From positions 62,001-126,000 of the forward strand of contig UWOR01000005.1 in assembly GCA_900604495.1 (NCBI GenBank): a stretch of DNA of 64,000 bases. The letters are read 5' to 3'. This document shows, piece after piece, positions 54,697-63,398 of this stretch. Source of the stretch: Desulfovibrio sp. Marseille-P6017. GTDB lineage: Bacteria; Bacillota_A; Clostridia; Peptostreptococcales; Peptostreptococcaceae. The notes under the pieces are model-generated. The model saw only the letters and a list, made by a program, of their open reading frames with translations, did not search any database and was not told the origin of the DNA. Numbering within the stretch: the stretch's first letter is position 1; every line of letters begins with the position of its first letter. Made by a program: the position numbers and the translations under genes.

Positions 54697-54825
54697 TTAC
54701 TTATATATCATCTCTTTTAGAAAATCTATATAAATTTCTTTATACAGTTGATTTTCTTCAAAAGGTATTAAGTTTATTAAATTTTTCTTCAAAATATCTT
54801 TTATGCTTTCTGAAACTTTTCTCAT
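54697..54825 (-). CDS. Small protein of 42 residues, unknown
   Basis: The frame MRKVSESIKDILKKNLINLI...YKEIYIDFLKEMIYK starts with ATG 54825 behind TAGGAGAATTATT and ends 20 bases before a strong terminator. This makes it a likely true small gene. It is mostly helical, mixed-charge, without a membrane helix. No family is recognised. Its position upstream of the ECF sigma operon could mean a regulatory role, but nothing in the sequence proves this. Confidence 0.5.
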   Translation of the reverse strand: MRKVSESIKDILKKNLINLIPFEENQLYKEIYIDFLKEMIYK

Positions 54826-54955
54826 AATAATTCTCCTATCCAACACCATATTTATTAAATAATTTATTTACTTCAATATATCATTCTCAATAAAATATTT
54901 ATAATAAATTTATTAGTTCTATGGTATAATTCTCACATAAAAGGAGTTGGTAATA

Positions 54956-55708
54956 GTGATTAGTAAAAATAAATCTATAAATAAAAAGCAACTTGAATAT
55001 ATGGCATTTATAAATAGAGAAAATGAATATAGACATCATACCTATGATGAGGAGATGCTTCAATATGAATATCTAAAAGAAGGCAAAATAAAGGCTATTG
55101 AAGAAAGTATAAAAATGTTCTCATCTTCAACAGTAGGTGTACTTTCAGATAATCCTATTAATAATATAAAATATTTATTTGTTGCATCTATTACATTAGC
55201 AACTCGTTTTGCAATAGAAGGTGGAATGGAACCAGAAACAGCTTATAATGCTAGCGATTTATTTATACAAAAAATAGATAAATGTAAAAGTACTAATGAG
55301 GTAAAAGATATACATACAGAAATGTTTACTTTTTTTACTAAACATATGAATGAGTTACAAAAGAAAAATATTTACTCTAAACCAATTGTTCTATGCATGG
55401 ATTATGTTTATTATCACTTAAATGAAGTTATCAATGTTACTAAACTTGCAGAGTATGTTGATTTAAATCCTAGCTACCTTTCTACTCTTTTTAAAAAAGA
55501 AGTTGGAATTACTATTACTAATTACATAATAAAAAAACGCATTGAAGCAGCTAAAAATATGTTGAAATTCTCGGATTATTCCTATTCAGATATTAGCTCA
55601 TATCTTTCTTTTAGCTCTCAAAGTTACTTTATTCGCGTATTTAAAAATGAAACAGGTCTTACGCCTAAAGAATATCGCCATAAATATTATAGAATAAGTT
55701 TTGATTAA
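54956..55708 (+). CDS. AraC-family transcriptional regulator
   Basis: 250 residues. The C-terminal 100 residues carry the two helix-turn-helix units of AraC/XylS: INVTKLAEYVDLNPSYLSTLFKKEVGITITNYII and YSDISSYLSFSSQSYFIRVFKNETGLTPKEYRHKY. The N-terminal 150 residues are helical and do not resemble the usual cupin sensor. The signal sensed is unknown. The start is GTG 54956, 9 bases after AAAGGAG; the in-frame TTG directly behind that site is too close. A TATAAT box lies at 54925-54930. The following VanZ-like gene, 87 bases downstream, may be its target or operon partner. Confidence 0.85.
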   Translation: MISKNKSINKKQLEYMAFINRENEYRHHTYDEEMLQYEYLKEGKIKAIEESIKMFSSSTVGVLSDNPINNIKYLFVASITLATRFAIEGGMEPETAYNASDLFIQKIDKCKSTNEVKDIHTEMFTFFTKHMNELQKKNIYSKPIVLCMDYVYYHLNEVINVTKLAEYVDLNPSYLSTLFKKEVGITITNYIIKKRIEAAKNMLKFSDYSYSDISSYLSFSSQSYFIRVFKNETGLTPKEYRHKYYRISFD

Positions 55709-55795
55709 ATTTTTTGTCATTTATTTACTGAGTTTAATCAAAATGAAAGATATTTTATATTTTTATACTATAATTAAATATTTAGGAGAACTTAA

Positions 55796-56299
55796 ATGAA
55801 AAATAAAAAACAACTTAATTTAACTATGATTTTGTCTGCAATATATTTTTGTATATTAATATGGATTATTTTATTTAAAATGAATTTATCATTTAGTGAG
55901 ATTGATAACAATAGAAGTATTAATATAATTCCTTTTTCTGGCTCAGTTATTGTTAACGGAAAAATATATATCAGTGAAATTATTAATAATATACTGGTAT
56001 TCGTTCCTGTTGGAATTTACACATGTATGTTAAAACAAGATTGGTCTTTTACTAAAAAAACTTCAGTAGCTTTTTTAATTAGTTTATCTGTTGAAGTTTT
56101 ACAATTTATCTTTGCTATTGGAGCAACAGATATAACAGATCTTATAGGAAATACTTTAGGTGGGGTAATAGGTATTGGAATATACTCTATATCTAGTAAA
56201 GTCTTTAAAAGTAAAACTGTTAGTATATTTAACACACTTGCTTTTATTGCTACAGTTGGATTAGTATGCTTGTTATATATTTTGTTATTATTAAATTAA
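55796..56299 (+). CDS. VanZ-family membrane protein
   Basis: 167 residues, with four to five membrane helices and the VanZ signature: residues 40-60 with INIIPFSGSVI, then NILVFVPVGIYTCMLK, SVEVLQFIFAIGATDITDLIGNTLGGVIG. VanZ gives low-level teicoplanin resistance in enterococci; clostridial homologues are common and mostly of unknown role. ATG 55796 follows TAGGAGAACTTAA. It lies after the AraC gene in the same direction and ends with a terminator. Confidence 0.85.
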   Translation: MKNKKQLNLTMILSAIYFCILIWIILFKMNLSFSEIDNNRSINIIPFSGSVIVNGKIYISEIINNILVFVPVGIYTCMLKQDWSFTKKTSVAFLISLSVEVLQFIFAIGATDITDLIGNTLGGVIGIGIYSISSKVFKSKTVSIFNTLAFIATVGLVCLLYILLLLN

Positions 56300-56315
56300 T
56301 AATATTTTACAAATT

Positions 56316-56350
56316 GAAGTCCAGCATATAATATTGCTGGACTTTTTATT
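56316..56350 (+). terminator. Intrinsic terminator of the VanZ-like gene
   Basis: AGTCCAGCA / TGCTGGACT stem followed by TTTTTATTT. Confidence 0.88.
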
Positions 56351-56352
56351 TC

Positions 56353-56457
56353 TTAATTATTTTTACTATCTTCCATAAATTTAATCATCTCATCCATTTT
56401 TTCATCTAAATACTTCCCCCCATGCCTTATCATCTACAAAAGGATTCTCTACTGCAA
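56353..56457 (-). pseudogene. C-terminal scrap of an unidentified gene
   Basis: On the minus strand protein-like text ENPFVDDKAWG and, after a one-base shift, KYLDEKMDEMIKFMEDSKNN runs to a stop at 56353. No start is present; the text breaks at about 56457, where the LysR scrap begins on the other strand. The parent family is not recognised. Together with the next entry it looks like a once divergent gene pair fused by deletion. Confidence 0.4.
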
Positions 56458-56663
56458 AATTTTATGTATTACAAGCTGCTCTATCTCAACATTTAGCCAA
56501 ATAAAAAAAAGAAGGTATACCTCCTTTATTTTATCGACATAATGGAAAATTACTTTTAACCGATGCAGGTAAAATATATATTAATGGAGCTATGCATATT
56601 CTTAGTATTTTAGATGAGGATGAAAAAACTATGGCTAGTTTAAAAAAATCAAAACAAGAGTAA
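56455..56663 (+). pseudogene. Remnant of a LysR-type regulator (helix-turn-helix part)
   Basis: Reading across a frameshift and stop gives FYVLQAALSQHLAK...GIPPLFYRHNGKLLLTDAGKIYINGAMHILSILDE, which is the LysR winged-helix pattern (AALSQ helix, PLFxR, LTxAGxxYxxxA). There is no start codon, and the frame ends at 56663 before the effector domain. It lies just upstream of the ferredoxin-like gene, which is not obviously related. Confidence 0.65.
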
Positions 56664-56801
56664 GTTGAAGTAAATATAAATATTATTGAATTACTCCATG
56701 ATATATATCACTTATATTGAAACATTTATGTGATTTAGTCACAGAACCTATATCAATAAATCTATATAATAATATCAATAAGTTATATGGAGGGATAATT
56801 G

Positions 56802-57011
56802 ATGGCAAAAATAAAAAGAAAAGCTGTAATTGATAAAGAATATTGTGTGGCATGTGGCACATGCACAAAAGTATGTCCACTACAAATTATACACATAGAA
56901 CAAGGTGTGTTTGCACAAATAAACTCTGATAAATGCGTTGGTTGTGGTAAATGTGCAAAAGCTTGTCCTGCTTGTATTATAAAAATTGAAAAAGTGGAGG
57001 TAGAAGCTTAA
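56802..57011 (+). CDS. Small 2[4Fe-4S] ferredoxin-like protein
   Basis: 69 residues with two cluster motifs: YCVACGTCTKVCPLQII (CxxCxxCxxxCP) and KCVGCGKCAKACPACII. It should carry electrons, most likely to or from the membrane Fe-S protein encoded 1 base downstream. ATG 56802 is preceded by TGGAGGGAT; the in-frame TTG one codon earlier is less likely. Confidence 0.9.
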   Translation: MAKIKRKAVIDKEYCVACGTCTKVCPLQIIHIEQGVFAQINSDKCVGCGKCAKACPACIIKIEKVEVEA

Positions 57012-57012
57012 T

Positions 57013-57609
57013 ATGAAAAATAAGAAAAAATCATTTACAGATTACATGTGGATTATAAGTGCAACTTACTTAATACTTGGACTATTTAATATACTATTTG
57101 CATGGTTAGGGCTTCTATGCTTTTTAATACCTTTAATAATCTCAATTTCTGGTCATGGAAAAACATATTGTAATACTTACTGTGGTAGAGGTCAATTATT
57201 AAATTTAATAGGTGATAAGTTAAAATTGTCTAGATATAAAGATATACCTAAGTTTTTAAGAAGCAAATATTTTCGATATGGATTTTTAACATTTTTTATG
57301 ACTATGTTTGTAGTTATGTTATTTAATACTTATCTAGTATTTATAGGTGCTAGTAATTTAAAAGAAGTTATTAAATTACTTTGGACTTTTAAGGTACCTT
57401 GGAATTGGGTTGATACTAGTATTGTTGCACCATGGGTTGCTCAGTTTGCATTTGGATTTTATAGTATGATGCTTACATCTACTATTTTAGGCATAATAAC
57501 CATGCTTCTATTTAAGCCAAGATCTTGGTGTGTATATTGCCCAATGGGTACAATGACTCAGTTAATATCAAAAGCTAAATACAATCCTGAAAAGAGCACT
57601 ACTATATAA
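57013..57609 (+). CDS. NapH/NosR-like membrane 4Fe-4S protein
   Basis: 198 residues with four to five membrane helices (about 12-30, 36-48, 92-112, 140-165) and two cysteine groups: YCNTYCGRGQLL near residue 55 and CVYCPMGTMTQ near 177. This pattern is that of the NapH/NosR/RdxA group of polytopic Fe-S proteins, which pass electrons at the membrane. It starts 1 base after the ferredoxin gene with GGAGGTAGAAGC, so the two are co-translated. In clostridia without nitrate respiration the partner is unknown. Confidence 0.82.
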   Translation: MKNKKKSFTDYMWIISATYLILGLFNILFAWLGLLCFLIPLIISISGHGKTYCNTYCGRGQLLNLIGDKLKLSRYKDIPKFLRSKYFRYGFLTFFMTMFVVMLFNTYLVFIGASNLKEVIKLLWTFKVPWNWVDTSIVAPWVAQFAFGFYSMMLTSTILGIITMLLFKPRSWCVYCPMGTMTQLISKAKYNPEKSTTI

Positions 57610-57753
57610 ATAAAAATAGCTTATAAATTAGATTAATATTATCTAATTAAAGATAAGAAGTTTATTGAAAAAAATATTAATAAATTTAAATAAACTGGTT
57701 ACAATAATAACTGTAAAGATCAAGTAGATAATTTCTACTTATTATAAAGACAC

Positions 57754-57829
57754 GGGAATATGGCTCAGTTGGTAGAGCAATTGACTGTTAATCAATGGGT
57801 CACAGGTTCGAGCCCTGTTATTCCCGCCA
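57754..57829 (+). tRNA. tRNA-Asn (anticodon GTT)
   Basis: Cloverleaf with acceptor GGGAATA / TATTCCC, discriminator G, encoded CCA, anticodon loop CTGTTAA, and T-arm GGTTCGAGCC. Length 76. Confidence 0.96.
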
Positions 57830-57831
57830 AT

Positions 57832-57868
57832 AAAAAAACTCTTAGTTTATAAGCTAAGAGTTTTTTTA
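57832..57868. terminator. Bidirectional terminator after tRNA-Asn
   Basis: AAAAAAACTCTTAG / CTAAGAGTTTTTTT stem between the tRNA and the convergent deformylase-like gene. Confidence 0.92.
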
Positions 57869-58282
57869 TTATATTATAATCCCTTCAAAGTGATCCATTT
57901 CATGCTGTATAATTTGTGCAGGGAATCCTTTAAATACTTGTTTTTTCTTTTCAAAATTCACATCAAAATATTCTACTTCTATAGTTTCATATCTTATAGT
58001 TTTTCTAAATCCATCTAAAGATAAACAGCTTTCTTCTGCTTCATAGCTATTTTCTTTTTTTAATATAACTGGATTTACCATAGGAACTATAATTCCTCCA
58101 CCTATAGTAAATACTAATATACGCTTTTTAACTCCAATCATATTAGCTGCTAATCCTACACATCTATCTAAATTTACTCTTAGTGTATCTACTAAATCAT
58201 TTATAACTTGTGCATCTTCCTTGGTTGCAAGTTCTGATTTTTGTTCTAAAAATAATATATCTCTTACAATTTCTTTTACCAT
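57869..58282 (-). CDS. Peptide deformylase-like protein with altered motif I
   Basis: 137 residues. Motif 3 QHEMDHFEG (HExxH) and motif 2 ESCLSL hold the metal ligands Cys and two His. Motif 1, normally GxGLAAxQ, reads CVGLAANMIG: the Gln that stabilises the transition state is replaced by Met. Deformylases remove the formyl group from new proteins, and some relatives with weak motif 1 have other or unknown roles. It lies 16 bases downstream of the LiaF-like gene, making a unit LytTR - LiaF-like - deformylase-like. A canonical def is probably elsewhere in the genome. Confidence 0.8.
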   Translation of the reverse strand: MVKEIVRDILFLEQKSELATKEDAQVINDLVDTLRVNLDRCVGLAANMIGVKKRILVFTIGGGIIVPMVNPVILKKENSYEAEESCLSLDGFRKTIRYETIEVEYFDVNFEKKKQVFKGFPAQIIQHEMDHFEGIII

Positions 58283-58298
58283 ATTTATTAAAGCCTTT

Positions 58299-59003
58299 CT
58301 ATATATAAATTATTTCAACACCAGCAAAACTAATATCACCAACTAAAGTTAGTATATCATCTTTGCTTGGAAAGTTTTTATTTTTCTCACTAAGTCCTCC
58401 AAAAGCTTGACTGGTTCTATCTTCAACAGTCCAAGTTTTAGGTATATAAAGCTCCACTCCTGCAAAAGAAGCTTCTAACTTGATAACACCTCGTCCATTT
58501 TTCAACTTTGAATTATCAAAATAAATTTTCATAGATCCAAAACTACAACTTAAATCAGCTCTTTCAAAACTTTCTGTATTAATATATTTTATACTACCAC
58601 CAAAGCTAGTATCAAGTCTAATACGATTATCATCTTCAAAATCTATAGTATCGTAGTTGTCTTCCTTCCAATTATAGTTTTGTTTATAATCATACCACTT
58701 AGGTTTTTTATGAAAAATCATTGAAAGTCCTGCACTACCTAAAGCTGCTGCAATTAAAACTGTCCACGGAGTAATTGCAGTAAGTCCAAGCTTATCATCA
58801 AAAATTATACATATAAAAGCAAGTGGAAATAAAATACCTGCAAAACTTTTATAAAATATACTTTTTATCATAATTCCAATTAATACAATGCTAATTATTA
58901 TACTAACCATATTGATATCACCAAAATATCCTAATTTATTAACTATTAGCGATATACTTCCAAGTATAAGTAGCACACCCCAAAATATTCTTTCTTTTCT
59001 CAT
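58299..59003 (-). CDS. LiaF-like membrane protein (DUF2154 C-terminal domain)
   Basis: 234 residues. Four membrane helices in residues 1-100, then a beta-helix-like C-terminal domain with repeated patterns RLDTSFGGSIKYI, LSCSFGSMKIYFDN, KLEASFAGVELYIPKTW and GDISFAGVEIIYI, as in LiaF, the repressor protein of the LiaRS cell-envelope stress system. The gene starts 1 base beyond the LytTR stop, so both are coupled. An envelope sensor function is likely. Confidence 0.82.
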   Translation of the reverse strand: MRKERIFWGVLLILGSISLIVNKLGYFGDINMVSIIISIVLIGIMIKSIFYKSFAGILFPLAFICIIFDDKLGLTAITPWTVLIAAALGSAGLSMIFHKKPKWYDYKQNYNWKEDNYDTIDFEDDNRIRLDTSFGGSIKYINTESFERADLSCSFGSMKIYFDNSKLKNGRGVIKLEASFAGVELYIPKTWTVEDRTSQAFGGLSEKNKNFPSKDDILTLVGDISFAGVEIIYI

Positions 59004-59004
59004 A

Positions 59005-59460
59005 CTATCTCCTCTTTTCTAACAACTTAAATTTTAAAGGCTTATAATAGTTTCTCGACACATACACCTTTTTATGGGTATGTTGAAATTCAACTATACT
59101 TGATGCTGTAAGATTTCTTGTTATTGAATAAATATAATCGACATTTAAAATCGTAGACTTTGAAACCCTCATAAAATTATTTGGTAAAATTTCTTCTAAT
59201 TCATAAAGCTTATATTTTACTTGGTATACATCATTTACTGTATGTGCAAATATAATACTTGCCTCAGTTTCAAAGAAAAGTATTTCTTCTAAAGAAATAA
59301 AATACTCTATATTATCTTTGTAAAATACCATACTACTTTTTTTAGATATTATTTCTTTTAACATGCCTTGTATTTTATTTATCTCATCAGTTAACTTACT
59401 ACATTTTATAATAACTTCGTCTTCTTTTATTTTTTCATCAATTTCAATTCGTATTTTCAT
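59005..59460 (-). CDS. LytTR-family DNA-binding regulator without receiver domain
   Basis: 151 residues. The C-terminal 95 residues are a LytTR domain: FYKDNIEYFISLEEILFFETEASIIFAHT, LYELEEILPNNFMRVSKSTILNVDYI and KVYVSRNYYKPLKFKL. The N-terminal 45 residues are a short helical stretch instead of a receiver. Stand-alone LytTR proteins with a membrane partner are common in Firmicutes, where the membrane protein restrains the regulator. The LiaF-like protein downstream would fill that role. It is the first gene of the unit. Confidence 0.85.
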   Translation of the reverse strand: MKIRIEIDEKIKEDEVIIKCSKLTDEINKIQGMLKEIISKKSSMVFYKDNIEYFISLEEILFFETEASIIFAHTVNDVYQVKYKLYELEEILPNNFMRVSKSTILNVDYIYSITRNLTASSIVEFQHTHKKVYVSRNYYKPLKFKLLEKRR

Positions 59461-59574
59461 TTATCCACTCTCCACAGTATTAATTATATCCTTTAATATT
59501 TTTGTGTAAACGAATTTTGACTAAGAGGTAAATTTATAGTAGTAAGACGTTAAAACTAGATACTTTTAGTAAAT

Positions 59575-59612
59575 AAAAAAATCACTCTTACTATTTAATA
59601 AGAGTGATTTTA
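59575..59612. terminator. Intrinsic terminator of the response regulator / kinase unit
   Basis: AAAAAATCACTCTTA / TAAGAGTGATTTTA stem after the kinase stop codon; on the minus strand TTTTTTATTTA follows. Confidence 0.85.
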
Positions 59613-59630
59613 ACATATAAAATTTATATA

Positions 59631-60641
59631 CTAATTAGTTAAGTTTTCATATATAGGAAATACTATACTTAAACTAGTTCCTTCATTTACAGTTGATTTT
59701 AAATTTAATCCTAAACCTAATTTATCGCAAAGTTTCTTACATAAGTATAAACCTATACCTGTGCTCTTACCAAATTTTCTACCATTTTCTCCTGTAAATC
59801 CTTTTTCAAATACTTTATTTACATCCTTTTCAATAATACCTACACCATTATCTTCTATAATTAATACTATTGAATTATCTACTTTTTTTGAACTGATACT
59901 TATCTTAGCATCTTCTAATTTTGAGTATTTAATAGAGTTTCCTATTATTTGATTCAATATAAATTCAACCCATTTTACATCAGTATATATAGTCTCATTA
60001 ATATCATCTAGTTGTAACCTTATTCTTTTATTTATAAAGTCTCTTTTATTTTTATTAATTACACTTTTTACAACTGTAGATAACTCTACTTTCTTTATAA
60101 TATAATCCTTACCAACCTCATCACTTCTAGAATAGTATAATACTTGTTCTACAAAATTTTCTATTCTATCCAGTTGAGTATTAATCTTTCTTGTAATATC
60201 ATTGTTATTATTTTCTATTAAAAGCTTACTTGATGCCATAGGTGTCTTTATTTCATGAACCCACATTTCAATATACTCTCTATATTCTTCTTGCATAACC
60301 CTATAATATTTAACATGTTCATGCATATCTCTACTTAATATTTTAAATATATTATTCATTTGTATACCTTCAATAAAATTTGGATCATCTACGACTTCAG
60401 GTAATAAGTATTTTTTATCTAAGTTTTCTAGTATATTTTTAACAGAATTAAAATATCTTTTATATTTAAAAAACTCTATTAACATATAGCTTAATAAAGG
60501 GAAAAACCATATACAAAATACACTAAAAATTATAACTACACTTGTATTTATCAAATACATAATAAATGCAGTTATTATAAAAATAAGTAGATTTATACTT
60601 AAGAATATCCCTTTATCTTTTATGTAATTTAATATTTTCAT
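59631..60641 (-). CDS. BceS-type sensor histidine kinase
   Basis: 336 residues. Two membrane helices (about 13-30 and 35-57) with almost no external loop, as in intramembrane-sensing kinases. The phospho-acceptor is in WVHEIKTPMASSK (His about 128). ATP-binding boxes: NQIIGNSIKYS (N), EDNGVGI (G1), GRKFGKSTGIGLYLC (G2). It pairs with the response regulator upstream, which it overlaps by 4 bases (ATGA). Together with the ABC transporter genes it should sense peptide antibiotics such as bacitracin-type compounds. Confidence 0.9.
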   Translation of the reverse strand: MKILNYIKDKGIFLSINLLIFIITAFIMYLINTSVVIIFSVFCIWFFPLLSYMLIEFFKYKRYFNSVKNILENLDKKYLLPEVVDDPNFIEGIQMNNIFKILSRDMHEHVKYYRVMQEEYREYIEMWVHEIKTPMASSKLLIENNNNDITRKINTQLDRIENFVEQVLYYSRSDEVGKDYIIKKVELSTVVKSVINKNKRDFINKRIRLQLDDINETIYTDVKWVEFILNQIIGNSIKYSKLEDAKISISSKKVDNSIVLIIEDNGVGIIEKDVNKVFEKGFTGENGRKFGKSTGIGLYLCKKLCDKLGLGLNLKSTVNEGTSLSIVFPIYENLTN

Positions 60642-61309
60642 GGCATTATATAACCTAGTCCTCTTCTTGTTTCTATGATATTTTCCATTCCTACTTCATC
60701 TAATTTCTTACGAAGTCTTGCTATATTAACATTTAATGTACTATCATCTACAAAATAATCTGAGTTCCATAAGTGCTCCATCAGCAAATCTCTAGATATA
60801 ATTTGTCCTTTATTATTTATCATATAAGAAAGTATTTTAACTTCATTTTTAGTTAATTCAATTTCTTTGTCCTTATATGTAATCGTTGCATTTGATAAAT
60901 TTAACTTAAGGTCTCTATAAGTTAATATATTACTTGAAGTTACATTACATCCACTTCTTTTTAATAATGCTGATATCCTTGCCAATAGTATTTGGGTATT
61001 ATAAGGCTTTGTTACAAAATCATCAGCACCTAAATTCATACTCATTAATTCATCCATATCACTATCTCTACTTGTTACAACTATTATTGGCGCATCTGAC
61101 TCTTTTCTAACTTCTCTACATATGTAGTATCCATCGAAAATTGGTAAATTTATATCCAATAAAACTAAGTTAGCATTCTCATCTAAAATAAACTTAACTA
61201 TATCTTCAAATTCTTTTGGTGCAATCACTTCATATCCATATTTATTTAAAAAATTTTTAAGCTCATCTCTAATTATTTCATCATCTTCAACTATTATTAT
61301 TTTTTCCAT
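60638..61309 (-). CDS. OmpR-family response regulator (BceR-type)
   Basis: 223 residues. The receiver domain shows IIIVEDDEIIRDELK, LVLLDINLPIFDG (phospho-Asp about 54) and FVTKPYNTQ. The winged-helix domain has LTKNEVKILSYMI, SRDLLMEHLW and VNIARLRKKL...RRGLGYIMP. It should control the ABC transporter genes upstream. The start is ATG 61309, 8 bases after AGGAGTGAT; the in-frame GTG lies in that site. A TATAAT box (61345-61350) next to the upstream terminator suggests a separate promoter. Confidence 0.9.
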   Translation of the reverse strand: MEKIIIVEDDEIIRDELKNFLNKYGYEVIAPKEFEDIVKFILDENANLVLLDINLPIFDGYYICREVRKESDAPIIVVTSRDSDMDELMSMNLGADDFVTKPYNTQILLARISALLKRSGCNVTSSNILTYRDLKLNLSNATITYKDKEIELTKNEVKILSYMINNKGQIISRDLLMEHLWNSDYFVDDSTLNVNIARLRKKLDEVGMENIIETRRGLGYIMP

Positions 61310-61351
61310 ATATTTAATCACTCCTAAATACTATCTTGTAGTTTATTATAC

Positions 61352-61393
61352 AAAAAAAATCTATTTAAAATAGTTTACTACTTTAAATAGATT
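61352..61393 (-). terminator. Terminator between permease and response regulator genes
   Basis: On the minus strand AATCTATTTAAA / TTTAAATAGATT followed by eight T, which ends the ABC transporter transcript. Confidence 0.8.
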
Positions 61394-61402
61394 TTATAAG
61401 GT

Positions 61403-63398
61403 TTATATATTGTTTTTTACTATATTTTTATACCCTACATAAGTTGTATAGAAATATATTATATATACAACTATAAAAATTCCTGCGGTTATAAAAGATG
61501 CTACTCCTATATCGGGTTGATTATACATTGATATAAATTGATTTGCAACTTTTATTCCTACAACTGAATGCACTACTGATAATAATACTGGAATACTAAA
61601 GTAAACTAAAGTTTGTATAAATATAGTCTTATTTATTCCTTTCATATTAACTCCTAATTTTCTTAATGAAGTATATCTATCCATACTGTCACTTGCTTCA
61701 CTTAATTGTTGAAGAGCAAGAACTGCCATACTACTTATTAAAAATACTATTCCAATATAGATTCCTACGAATAATACAATAGTAGTTGTACCTTTATTTC
61801 CTTCATAAATTTCATCTCTACTAGTTCCCATTACAAATCCTATTTTATCATAATCTGTATCTTCAGTTTTGTATGAATATATTGCATTAGTAAAATCAGC
61901 TTCACGTTTTTCCTTATTATTCCCTGCAAAATTAACATTTACAGAGCTTGAAGATATATTCATATCATCGCATAGTTTATCATTTACTATAACAGTTAAC
62001 AGATTAGTTTTCATAAACTCAGTCTTCAAGTTATGTTCTATAACTTCTTTATTTTTTATATTATAAGTTTTGTTTTGAATTTTGATAGTATTATTATCTT
62101 TCATATAATTTTCTATTACTGGTAATACTCTTGAAAAGTTAGATGTAATTAATACTTCATTTTCTTTTAAATCTACTATCTTTTCATTGTCTAATTCCAT
62201 TATTTTGTTATAGTCTGATACTTTTATATATTCCACTTCATAATTCATATTTTGTGAAATATCATTTACATTAAAAATATCATATATTTTACTTCCATCC
62301 ATATATTCATTATAATAAGCTACTTTATCGTCCTTATCAAATTTTACACCTATATATTCAAGGGATTTTTCTATATCTTGTGCTTTATCCTGTGGACTAA
62401 CATACATATATGCACTAGCATCAAATGGAGTAGCTTCTTCTAGCCCTGATTCTAAAGCTTTCTTAAAGCTAAATCCTGTTGATAACATAACAGTAGTTAT
62501 AAACAGCATTAAACAAATTACTGACATTGATATAAAGTTTGTATTAACTTTACTATTTATTTGCTTCACTATAAATATATTTAGTCCTCTGAAATAAATA
62601 CTTTTATTTTTCTTTACAATATATAAAATAAATCCTGATAAGCTAAAGAAAATAAAAGTGTACCTATTACCCCCAGTCCTATTGACATAAGAAATCTGCT
62701 ATCATTTATATTTAAATTTATATCTATAATAAACTTATACGCTAAACCTAATGAAATTACACATAAAATAAATGTAACTAAATATACAAATGGATTTCTA
62801 AATTTTATTTCTTCTGTTTTTCTTCCAACTGTTAATAAATCAATTATTTTATATTTTGATATTACAGAAAATTAAATATCATTACTACTAAAAACATTAT
62901 TCCAAAATATAAAATAGTCTTAAGAATAGCTGTTTTCGATATTATAAAAGTATATCCTGACATTTGAAATTCAAATAGCTTTGATACAAGTATTGATAAA
63001 CCTTGAGAAGCTATTAATCCTAATACTAAACCACTTATTAATGACAGTATTCCAACTATTATAGTTTCTAGTATTAAAATTCTAGATATTTTATTTTTTG
63101 ACATACCTAATGTCATATAAATTCCTAGTTCTTTTTTTCTCTTTTTTATTAAAAAGTTATTAGCATAAAGAATAAGACTTCCTAATATAAAAGCTACAAA
63201 TACAGATACATAAGATATTATCTTAACAAGAGTTTCTGTATATTCTTTACCTGAAGCATTCATCTGTATCATAGCTTTTTGTGATTTTATAGAATTAAAG
63301 CTATAAAATATACAAACTGCTAATGTTAATGTTAAAAAATATATACTATAATCTTTAAAGCTTTTTTTCACATTTTTTAATGCCATATTAGAATACAT
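61403..63398 (-). pseudogene. BceB-type ABC transporter permease with two single-base frameshifts
   Basis: Pieced together, the gene encodes about 665 residues, the usual BceB length. The first part, [27 protein letters not shown]... with an FtsX-like domain, ends early at 62862. The middle part (SKYKIIDLLTVGRKTEEIKFRNPF...) and the last part (the large external domain and final three helices, 61403-62569 and upstream to about 62655) lie in shifted frames. Restoring one T in the T4 runs near 62868 and 62655 joins all three. The start ATG at 63398 overlaps the ATPase gene. An intact protein would export or detach peptide antibiotics. Confidence 0.8.
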
